A DNA stretch of 40,132 nucleotides from Bacilli bacterium (lineage in GTDB: Bacteria; Bacillota_I; Bacilli_A; RF39; UBA660), in NCBI GenBank assembly GCA_017886705.1, contig JAGHJJ010000082.1, positions 1 through 40,132 of the forward strand. The letters are read 5' to 3'. Under the pieces are notes generated by a model that was not told the origin of the DNA, did not search any database, and saw only the letters and a program-made list of their open reading frames with translations. Below are positions 15,881 through 22,365 of the stretch, one piece after another. The position numbers and the translations under genes were made by a program. Numbering within the stretch: the stretch's first letter is position 1; the number at the start of each line of letters is the position of its first letter.

Positions 15881-16374
15881 ATGAAAGTAAAACATATACT
15901 AAAACCAATTTATGATGAAAATTCTAAAGTTTTAATATTAGGAAGTCTTCCTTCCGTTAAATCAAGAGAAATAGGTTTTTATTATGGACATCCTAAAAAT
16001 AGATTCTGGTCCACATTAGAAAAAGTATTTGAAAAAAAATTGGTAACTCCAAAGAAGAAAAAATCAACTTTCTAAAAAAACATCATATTGCCTTATTTGA
16101 TGTAGTAAAAGAATGTGATATATCTTCATCAAGTGATGCATCCATTAAAAATGTAATACCAAACAATTTAAAACCAATATTAAAAAGTTCAAATATTAAA
16201 ACTATCTTTACAACTGGAACCAAAGCACACGAATTATATAAAAAGTATATCTAGCCAAAAACAAAAATAGAAGACATTACCCTTCCAAGTACATCTCCTG
16301 CGAACTGTAAAAAAGGAATAGAAGAACTATTAACTAAAGAATACAGAAAAATAAAAGAAAAATTAGATAGCTAA
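15881..16374 (+). pseudogene. DNA-deoxyinosine glycosylase (hypoxanthine-DNA glycosylase) pseudogene
   Basis: The first 50 or so codons read VLILGSLPSVKSREIGFYYG then HPKNRFWSTL, the signature of the UDG-superfamily hypoxanthine-DNA glycosylases. Near 16050-16070 the frame shifts by one. The other frame continues with HHIALFDVVKECDISSSSD, IKTIFTTGTKAHELYKKYI, then a TAG at about 16252 and LPSTSPANC with a C-terminal helix ending at TAA 16372-16374. Both halves together make a normal-length enzyme of about 160 residues, so this is a recent loss caused by one frameshift and one stop. The start overlaps the divergent upstream region of the DUF3298 gene. Confidence 0.85.
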
Positions 16375-16392
16375 CCTCTATCTAATTTTTTT
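16360..16392 (+). terminator. Bidirectional terminator between the glycosylase pseudogene and the HAM1-like gene
   Basis: An eleven-base stem, AAATTAGATAG and CTATCTAATTT, with a seven-base loop is followed by T residues on plus and, in reverse, also by T residues. Both convergent stop codons lie in the loop. Confidence 0.85.
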
Positions 16393-17348
16393 TGAAAAGA
16401 TTGTTGTAAAATTGGATTCATATCTAAAACTTTTTCTTGACTAACATCATCTTTGGCAGCTACTGCAAGATAAGCACCAAAACGATATCCTAATCCTATA
16501 GAATAAAAACGGTCATGATATTTTACTGTATAATAATTTATATCTATATCAGTACTAGAAGGAATATGGTAACGTTTAGAACATTTCTCAACATATTTAT
16601 AAATAAAATCTAAATAATCTAATTGTATATGGTCAAGCGGGGAAATTTCATAAGGACTATACAACCAATCAGTATTACGAAAAGAGGGATATATATCAGT
16701 AAAATCTTCTAACCAGTCAAAAAAATCAGCTACTTCTTCTTTATCAAATTTTTTATTATCAACTTTATTATTTCGATACCAATCTAAAAACTGAACAGTA
16801 GCACTATTTTTTCGAGTTTCTTTTTTATATTGTAACATCTCCTTAGAAGACATACCAGCAAGTGTAGAATGATATCCTTCTGGAATAAATACTTTCCATA
16901 ACTCAGATTTAGCATTATTCATATTTTCACCAGATACTTCTGTTGCAAGTTCACCTCGACTCTCACCAAAAAATTGTTGAAAACACTCTCCATCATAATA
17001 AGTAATACAATCAACAAACCTACAACTTCTATTATCTACATCTTTCATATCATCAAGTAATTTTTCTAAATTAGAACTTACTCCACTTCTTTTTACAAAA
17101 GCCCCAGGATATCCAGGCTGATTAGGATAATAGTCAATATAAAAACCAGTATCAGACACAAAACAAGGATATCCTAACTCCTGATAAGCATATTCCGCTT
17201 TCTTTTTAGAAATATAAGAAATATCATTTAAATCCGGTTCCGAAAAATCCAAAGAATAAAAAGAAACAGGAATATTCTTTGCCTGAGCATAATTTTTAAC
17301 AGAACTTATTTTACCAGAATTTCCAGAAACAAAAACTAACTCTTCCAT
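16371..17348 (-). CDS. HAM1/RdgB-like non-canonical NTP pyrophosphatase with C-terminal extension
   Basis: 325 residues. The first 200 match the ITPase family that hydrolyses ITP, dITP and XTP to monophosphates: FVSGNSGKISSV for nucleotide binding, CFVSDTGFYIDYYPNQPGYP with the metal-binding Asp, and ESRGEL and AGMSSKEMLQYKKETRKNS toward the end. Ordinary members stop near residue 195-200. Here a further 120 residues (FDWLEDFTDIYPSF, then YKYVEKCSKRYHIP and a beta-rich tail) form an extra domain I cannot identify. AAGGAG precedes the ATG, and the gene starts one base after the SIS gene's stop. Because it is embedded with SIS, WYL and Nudix genes, its substrate may be a modified or sugar-linked nucleotide; this is inference. 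Confidence 0.82.
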   Translation of the reverse strand: MEELVFVSGNSGKISSVKNYAQAKNIPVSFYSLDFSEPDLNDISYISKKKAEYAYQELGYPCFVSDTGFYIDYYPNQPGYPGAFVKRSGVSSNLEKLLDDMKDVDNRSCRFVDCITYYDGECFQQFFGESRGELATEVSGENMNNAKSELWKVFIPEGYHSTLAGMSSKEMLQYKKETRKNSATVQFLDWYRNNKVDNKKFDKEEVADFFDWLEDFTDIYPSFRNTDWLYSPYEISPLDHIQLDYLDFIYKYVEKCSKRYHIPSSTDIDINYYTVKYHDRFYSIGLGYRFGAYLAVAAKDDVSQEKVLDMNPILQQSFQKKLDRG

Positions 17349-17349
17349 A

Positions 17350-18423
17350 TTACATTTCTCCTTTATATTTATACATTTTTTTTACTATTTTGGGATTATA
17401 CTCAGGCATAGTAAGATCAATTTTTTTATCATCAGCAATTTTTTTAGATAAATAATACATCTGTAAAGATAAATAAAATTCTTTCCAAAAAATATTTTGT
17501 TCTTCATCCAAAGTATGAAATAAAAATATATTAGGATATTCCTCCATAAACAAATGAATTAACTCTTGATCAAAAGATTTCATCTGATGAGCTAAATATA
17601 TCATAGGACTATCTGGATTCTGAAATAATAGATTACTTCTTCCATGACAATAAGAACCTTTATCATGAATACAAACACTAGTGGTACCTGTCTCAATCAT
17701 ATTAGACTCCAATATACAAGAAGAGGATTTAGTATCATAGCCACTAGCAACTTGAATTAAATTAGTATCCTTAAAATCAAAGTCAAGGCGTTCTACCCTT
17801 TCTCTACTTTTCCATATAAGACTCTTTAATTTATCATTAATTTTTTTATAATCTTCCTTCGTTAATTCCACCTTTTTTTCTTCCAATAAAAGTTCTAATT
17901 CTAAAAACATCAAATTCGGTCCAAGAGTAGGAACAATTGAGGTAAAACTCTTTTCTTTATTATCAAGATAAAATCCATTACTCCAATAAATAGTATCAAA
18001 AAGCGCAACCCTCCTATCCCCTTCCCAAGTATAGTCTTCTTCTTGCATAACATATTCACTAGTAATTAACATGGCCTCTCCTGGGAATGTTCTTAAACTA
18101 TCCAACATTCTATTGGATTTTCCACTATTAGACAAAACAATGAATCTTTGATAAGAAGAAATATTTTGTTTATATAAATAATCTCTTGGCTCAATTACTT
18201 CACACAATATATCTTTGCTTTCCAAAAACATTTTCAAATACTCGGCAGAAGCACGAGATCCACCAGTAGCCATAATTAAGGTTGGTATCTTTCTTAACAA
18301 ACTAGGTAAACGTCTACTAAACTGAAAATTTGTCCGTGCTATTACATCATTAACCTGTAATAATCTCTCTTCCAACTTAGAAAAATTAACTTCCGCTGGT
18401 TCCGTATAAACATGCTTTATCAT
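17350..18423 (-). CDS. SIS-domain sugar-phosphate-binding protein
   Basis: 357 residues with two SIS (sugar isomerase) modules. MATGGSRASAEYLKMF (about 51-66) and IVLSNSGKSNRMLDSL (about 114) give the Ser-rich phosphosugar-binding loops of the first. VASGYDTKSSSCILESNMIETG (about 225-246) starts the second, with its family-typical Glu. Relatives include glucosamine-6-phosphate synthase isomerase domains and fructosamine-6-phosphate deglycases, but no amidotransferase domain is present. The gene sits between a WYL regulator and the HAM1-like gene with a one-base gap to the latter, implying a joint role with a phosphorylated sugar or nucleotide substrate. Confidence 0.85.
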   Translation of the reverse strand: MIKHVYTEPAEVNFSKLEERLLQVNDVIARTNFQFSRRLPSLLRKIPTLIMATGGSRASAEYLKMFLESKDILCEVIEPRDYLYKQNISSYQRFIVLSNSGKSNRMLDSLRTFPGEAMLITSEYVMQEEDYTWEGDRRVALFDTIYWSNGFYLDNKEKSFTSIVPTLGPNLMFLELELLLEEKKVELTKEDYKKINDKLKSLIWKSRERVERLDFDFKDTNLIQVASGYDTKSSSCILESNMIETGTTSVCIHDKGSYCHGRSNLLFQNPDSPMIYLAHQMKSFDQELIHLFMEEYPNIFLFHTLDEEQNIFWKEFYLSLQMYYLSKKIADDKKIDLTMPEYNPKIVKKMYKYKGEM

Positions 18424-18482
18424 AATAAAAACCTCTCTTTCAATATCAATATATCAAAAGAAGAGGTAATATATATGTCAGT

Positions 18483-18956
18483 TTAATTTTTTTCTAATAA
18501 TTCAATACTTTTAATACGTTTAAGATAAAAATGTCTAATTTCATTCTTTAATTCACAATAAGCTGCAACGCCCCATTCATTTCCAAATAAGATCAACTCA
18601 TAAGGATGAATCACTCTTTTAGAAATATTTTTTCTATCCTTAGAATAGTATTCAATAAAACACTTTTTTTGATTCTTAATTGCTCGACTCACCAAGTTAT
18701 AAATTTTCTTATCAGAAACATCAATAGTATCAGGAGTAATAAATCTTTGAGGAACATGTACATTCTGCCTTAAAACATATCCTCCGTAAGGTCCTTTTAC
18801 GGTATCAATATAAATACCTGCTTTTTCACATTCCTCTTTATATACTCGAATCATTCTAGGACTAACTTCTAACCTTTCAGCAAGTTCTACTATCTGATAC
18901 TTACGACCACTACTGAGTAATTCTAACATTTCTAAAACATTACTAACTTTAGACAT
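18483..18956 (-). CDS. HTH-WYL transcriptional regulator
   Basis: 157 residues. The N-terminal helix-turn-helix (IVELAERLEVSPRMIRVYKE, about 22-41) resembles the DeoR/HTH-11 type. The C-terminal half (CFIEYYSKDRKNISKRVIHP, then WGVAAYCEL and HFYLKRIKSIELL) is a WYL domain, which binds nucleic acid or nucleotide ligands in the regulators studied. It is shorter than typical WYL proteins (about 300 residues), lacking the WCX extension. It lies between a Nudix hydrolase and a SIS gene in one orientation and probably regulates this cassette. WYL regulators are often found in defence loci, but this one is not surrounded by known defence genes. Confidence 0.88.
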   Translation of the reverse strand: MSKVSNVLEMLELLSSGRKYQIVELAERLEVSPRMIRVYKEECEKAGIYIDTVKGPYGGYVLRQNVHVPQRFITPDTIDVSDKKIYNLVSRAIKNQKKCFIEYYSKDRKNISKRVIHPYELILFGNEWGVAAYCELKNEIRHFYLKRIKSIELLEKN

Positions 18957-18978
18957 TCTATCACTTTCCCAAATAAAA

Positions 18979-19440
18979 CTATAAATACTCTTGATAATAT
19001 TTTTGAATCTTACTCCAATACTTCTCAGTCATAGGAGACAAATTACTAGGCATCTCTTTTAAAGAAAACCATCGTAATTCTCTAGACTCATCATCACCTA
19101 TTTTTAATGTTCCATGATACTTACAAACTTCAAAAACAGCCGTAATATCATATAACTTATCACCGTTAGGATATTCCCGGTAAGTATCTTTACCAGATAA
19201 TACTTCAAGTAACTTCATATCATCAATAATAAGTCCAGTCTCTTCTTCTAATTCTCGCTTTGCAGTCTCTTCAAAACTCTCTCCAAGTTCCATCGACCCG
19301 CCAGGAAATCCCCAGGAATTAAAATCTGTACGGAGTTCCATCAACACTTCATTCTTTTCATTAAAAACTAATAAACCAGTACCTGCCGTTAAAATTGGAT
19401 TATGTCCCACATACTGTCTTAAATATTGAATATATCCCAT
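18979..19440 (-). CDS. Nudix hydrolase
   Basis: 153 residues with a full Nudix box (GSMELGESFEETAKRELEEE followed by TGL), so it should be an active metal-dependent diphosphate hydrolase. The N-terminal VGHNPILTAGTGLLVFN and the later YPNGDKLYDITAVFEV match small cytosolic Nudix proteins acting on nucleotides or nucleotide sugars. The substrate is not determined. It is co-oriented with the WYL, SIS and HAM1-like genes downstream, 22 bases from the WYL gene. Confidence 0.93.
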   Translation of the reverse strand: MGYIQYLRQYVGHNPILTAGTGLLVFNEKNEVLMELRTDFNSWGFPGGSMELGESFEETAKRELEEETGLIIDDMKLLEVLSGKDTYREYPNGDKLYDITAVFEVCKYHGTLKIGDDESRELRWFSLKEMPSNLSPMTEKYWSKIQKYYQEYL

Positions 19441-19454
19441 ACTACCTCCAAAAA

Positions 19455-20177
19455 CTACTTTTTCATATACATTTTAGGAAAACTTTCTGCAACACTTAAA
19501 TCCCTATCATAAACATCATTATTTAGATTTTTATATTCTTCTACAACAGAAGAAGAAATAGGACTACCTAATTTATCAAAAATTTTCAATTCACTAATAT
19601 AACCAAAAGGCAAAGAAGGAAAAACAAGATTACCAAAACATAAAGCAATAGAATCAAAATAATTCATCATTTCATGATTTTCTTCTTGTAATTTACTAAG
19701 TGCAACAACCCTAGCTACATTATCTTTTCCAAAATCCGAAATTTTTGCTTTAGAATGAATTCTAGACATACCTTCTTTTAACTCTTGTTTCACTACTTTA
19801 TCACGCAATTTATATAAAGAAAAAAGGGAAGAAAAATGAAGACCTGCTAAAGCAAGCTCACTAAAAGTAAATCCGTTCAGTTGCTCATAAATATCTTCAT
19901 GATAAGGCTTTATATGACGATAAATACTCTCTGTAGTCCCTACTAATCCTCGACTAAAATCAAAAGTATAATCATCTAAATTACTACCTCTAGATTGAAT
20001 AATATCAAAATCTCTCTCAACAATACTATCAAAACCTTTTTTATAGATTCGTCTATCTATTTCTTTATCAATATCCTCTTTGGGAAATCTACTTTGCTCA
20101 CGATAAATAGCATAAAAAAGAAGTTTAGAAGTAGGAACAGTTTTTAAACTTAAGTTTTTAACATTCCAAAAACTCAT
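19455..20177 (-). CDS. Unknown protein, member 1 of a local three-paralogue family
   Basis: 240 residues from ATG 20177, preferred over 20192 because GGAGG sits eight bases upstream and the 20192 ATG overlaps that site. It shares with the next two genes an N-terminal NLSLKTVPTSKLL block, a middle SNLDDYTFD block, FTFSELALA near residue 105-115 and a Pro-containing C-terminus (ESFPKMYMKK). It is soluble and mainly helical, with no signal peptide and no known catalytic motif. It is the most divergent of the three. It lies 14 bases upstream of the Nudix gene. I do not recognise the family. Confidence 0.78.
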   Translation of the reverse strand: MSFWNVKNLSLKTVPTSKLLFYAIYREQSRFPKEDIDKEIDRRIYKKGFDSIVERDFDIIQSRGSNLDDYTFDFSRGLVGTTESIYRHIKPYHEDIYEQLNGFTFSELALAGLHFSSLFSLYKLRDKVVKQELKEGMSRIHSKAKISDFGKDNVARVVALSKLQEENHEMMNYFDSIALCFGNLVFPSLPFGYISELKIFDKLGSPISSSVVEEYKNLNNDVYDRDLSVAESFPKMYMKK

Positions 20178-20178
20178 A

Positions 20179-20907
20179 CTACTGTCCTCCATTTCTTCTC
20201 ATAAAAATACGTTCTGAATTAGGATATTTCTTAATTAATCTACGATCAATAGCTGTAGAATTTGGATTTAAAGCAACACCCGCTAAATCATCAGCAAGAA
20301 AAACATCTCTTCTTACTATCTTTTCATATTCATAATTACAAGCCTTCATTGCTTTAGAAATAGCTTGCTTAGAAGGTTGCAAAACACCAAGCCCATAATC
20401 AGCTTGCAAAAGAAAATACTCACAAGAAGTCTCTTTTAAAAAGCGAAAATAATCCACTAACTGTGCCTCTAAAGAACAATCTTCACGAGAACCATCTACA
20501 CTATTTTGTGATAAGTCTAATCTCATCTGATACTGACGTTCTAATTTATCAAAAAGAACAGGTAACATTGCTAACTCACTAAATGCTAAATGAGAAAAAC
20601 GTTTATATATATCAAAACCATAATCAATAGGTAAAAGATTTTTATAAACAATATTTAAAGTATCACTTAGAGTATGACCTGGCATAAAAGCATAATCTTC
20701 TTCTCTCTCTCCTCTTCTCTTAAATACTTTTTTATCACCTTTAATAATTTCCATAGAACGAAAAGGACTTAGTTTATATTTCTTTTCTAATCTATCCTTT
20801 AAAATTTTAGATGCTCTACTATCCTCTAAAAACATATCATCCTTATACACTGAAAATAAAATTTCAGAAGTAGGCATCATTTTTAAGTTTTTAACTAATT
20901 GACTCAT
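20179..20907 (-). CDS. Unknown protein, member 2 of the three-paralogue family
   Basis: 243 residues. The start is ATG 20907 after AGGAGG, rather than the 20937 ATG in the ORF track, which has no ribosome site. Family blocks are visible: VKNLKMMPTSEILF, RLEKKYKL, KRRGEREEDYAF, HLAFSELAML and IKKYPNSERIF. The last two are shared closely with member 3. Soluble, helical, function unknown. It has its own promoter immediately upstream and ends one base before the start of member 1, so those two are co-translated. Confidence 0.78.
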   Translation of the reverse strand: MSQLVKNLKMMPTSEILFSVYKDDMFLEDSRASKILKDRLEKKYKLSPFRSMEIIKGDKKVFKRRGEREEDYAFMPGHTLSDTLNIVYKNLLPIDYGFDIYKRFSHLAFSELAMLPVLFDKLERQYQMRLDLSQNSVDGSREDCSLEAQLVDYFRFLKETSCEYFLLQADYGLGVLQPSKQAISKAMKACNYEYEKIVRRDVFLADDLAGVALNPNSTAIDRRLIKKYPNSERIFMRRNGGQ

Positions 20908-20936
20908 AATTATCCTCCTGAATAAAACGTAAATCA

Positions 20937-20965
20937 ATCATAACACAAATATAAAATTATGTAAA
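20937..20965 (-). promoter_or_regulatory. Promoter upstream of paralogue 2
   Basis: TTTACA (plus 20960-20965) and TATGAT (plus 20937-20942) are spaced by 17 bases on the minus strand, about 30 bases before the chosen start. It lies just after the terminator of paralogue 3, so a new transcript running into the Nudix-WYL-SIS-HAM1 genes probably begins here. Confidence 0.7.
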
Positions 20966-20980
20966 CAAACGAAATTTTCA

Positions 20981-21006
20981 TTAAAAAAGACTCATTAAAG
21001 TCTTTT
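20981..21006 (-). terminator. Rho-independent terminator after paralogue 3
   Basis: AAAAGACT, a six-base loop and AGTCTTTT are followed by T residues; the stop codon is in the loop. It differs by one loop base from the core of the terminator at 5241-5271. Confidence 0.78.
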
Positions 21007-21702
21007 GTTTTTATAAATTTGCTCCATATTAGGATGTTTTTTTATTAATTGTATTTCTTTATCATAGGAATCACTATCATTCTCAAATGTATGCCATTCT
21101 TGACTCAACACAGAGCAAGGATTTTCATATAAAACAACCGTAGCAGCTCTAGTAACATCCTTAAAAGAAGGCCTAACAACAGAAGAATTATGATCTATTT
21201 TCTGAAGTAATCGAGAACGAGCTGCTAATTTCAAGAATCGATAATAATCCCTGATATTTTCTTCCTTACTTAAAGTTTGATAATCAGTATTCATTTTTTG
21301 TAATTTAGAATATTTAGTATTGTGAAAAGTTTCCAAATTACAAAATATTCCAATGGAAACAGCCAGTTCACTAAAAGTAAAATTTAAAAATCGCTTGGTA
21401 ACCAAAAACCATTGTTCATGCTCTTGTGGTTGAATATAATCGTATACAATATCTAATCTATCATATACATTAGTATCTTGACAAAAAGCATAATCACGAA
21501 CATTATCTCCTCTTTTAGAAAACACTTCATAATCTTGCTGAATAATTTTATCAATAGTATCAGCTCTCAGTTTATACTTTTTTTCTAATCTTCTCATAAA
21601 AGCACGAGAAACATCCTTATCTTTTAAAGAAATATCTCCTCGGTAATCAGCAAGTAAAATCTGCGAAGTAGGAGTCACCTTCAAATTTTTAATCATATCC
21701 AT
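20995..21702 (-). CDS. Unknown protein, member 3 of the three-paralogue family
   Basis: 235 residues from ATG 21702, which follows GGGAG at eight bases. Blocks in common with members 1 and 2: IKNLKVTPTSQIL, RRLEKKYKL, SKRGDNVRDYAF, FLNFTFSELAVS and IKKHPNMEQIY. Mostly helical, no membrane segment, no catalytic signature. It follows the copper operon by 47 bases and is closed by its own terminator. Family not recognised; the repeated N- and C-terminal blocks suggest a conserved binding role. Confidence 0.78.
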   Translation of the reverse strand: MDMIKNLKVTPTSQILLADYRGDISLKDKDVSRAFMRRLEKKYKLRADTIDKIIQQDYEVFSKRGDNVRDYAFCQDTNVYDRLDIVYDYIQPQEHEQWFLVTKRFLNFTFSELAVSIGIFCNLETFHNTKYSKLQKMNTDYQTLSKEENIRDYYRFLKLAARSRLLQKIDHNSSVVRPSFKDVTRAATVVLYENPCSVLSQEWHTFENDSDSYDKEIQLIKKHPNMEQIYKNKRL

Positions 21703-21749
21703 AGCAAAATCTCCCTTATATAACAAATTGTAATTATAATACCAAAAAA

Positions 21750-21962
21750 CTATTCCAAAGTAAATCCTAACGCTTCTATCTTATCTTGGAACACAGAATC
21801 ATCAATATCCTTTGTTAGTACCAAATCTGCTTTCTTATCTTCTAAACTAACAGAACAAGATTTTACTCCAGGAATAGCAGATAAAACATTTTTAACACGA
21901 TTAACACAACCTTCACATTTCATCCCTTCTATATAAATAGTTTTATTTATTTTCTTAAACAT
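21750..21962 (-). CDS. copZ: CopZ-like copper chaperone (HMA domain)
   Basis: 70 residues, a single heavy-metal-associated domain. The metal-binding loop is GMKCEGC (M-x-C-x-x-C), and the fold pattern (VKNVLSAIPGVKSCSVSLEDKKADLVL) is standard. It carries Cu(I) in the cytosol and delivers it to CopA. Last gene of the csoR-copA-VOC-copZ run. Confidence 0.92.
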   Translation of the reverse strand: MFKKINKTIYIEGMKCEGCVNRVKNVLSAIPGVKSCSVSLEDKKADLVLTKDIDDSVFQDKIEALGFTLE

Positions 21963-21972
21963 AAAAATCCTC

Positions 21973-22365
21973 CTAATTTGTAAATCTTAATAAATATCCA
22001 TCTAAATCTTGAATTAGAAACTGTTTATCAGAATAAACCTTATCATCTACTAAGTACTCATCTATTTGCATATCACGAAATATGGGATAATGATTTTTCT
22101 GAACCAAGTCGTAAATCTTATCAATATCATTAACTTCCATACTAATATTAATTCCTCTTCCATAAGGATATTCTAACTCTCCCGTATTCCAATGATCATT
22201 TACTTCTTCAATCATAAGTTGATTACCATCTAACTCTAAAAAACAGAATTTATCCTCAACTCTCTCATAGACAATCGAAAATCCTATAGATAAGTAAAAC
22301 TCTTTACTTTTATTAATATCAGAAACACTAAGTTCTGGTATTAATTTATTAAACTTCACTTCCAT
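21973..22365 (-). CDS. VOC-family (glyoxalase/bleomycin-resistance-like) protein
   Basis: 130 residues from ATG 22365, which overlaps the copA stop as TAATG. LIPELSVSDINKSKEFYLSI, then FCFLELDGNQLMIEE and FLIQDLDGYLLRF, are the paired beta-alpha-beta-beta-beta units of bleomycin-resistance-type proteins. It may bind or sequester a small molecule. Insertion between copA and copZ is unusual and implies co-expression under copper stress; the ligand is unknown. Confidence 0.85.
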   Translation of the reverse strand: MEVKFNKLIPELSVSDINKSKEFYLSIGFSIVYERVEDKFCFLELDGNQLMIEEVNDHWNTGELEYPYGRGINISMEVNDIDKIYDLVQKNHYPIFRDMQIDEYLVDDKVYSDKQFLIQDLDGYLLRFTN

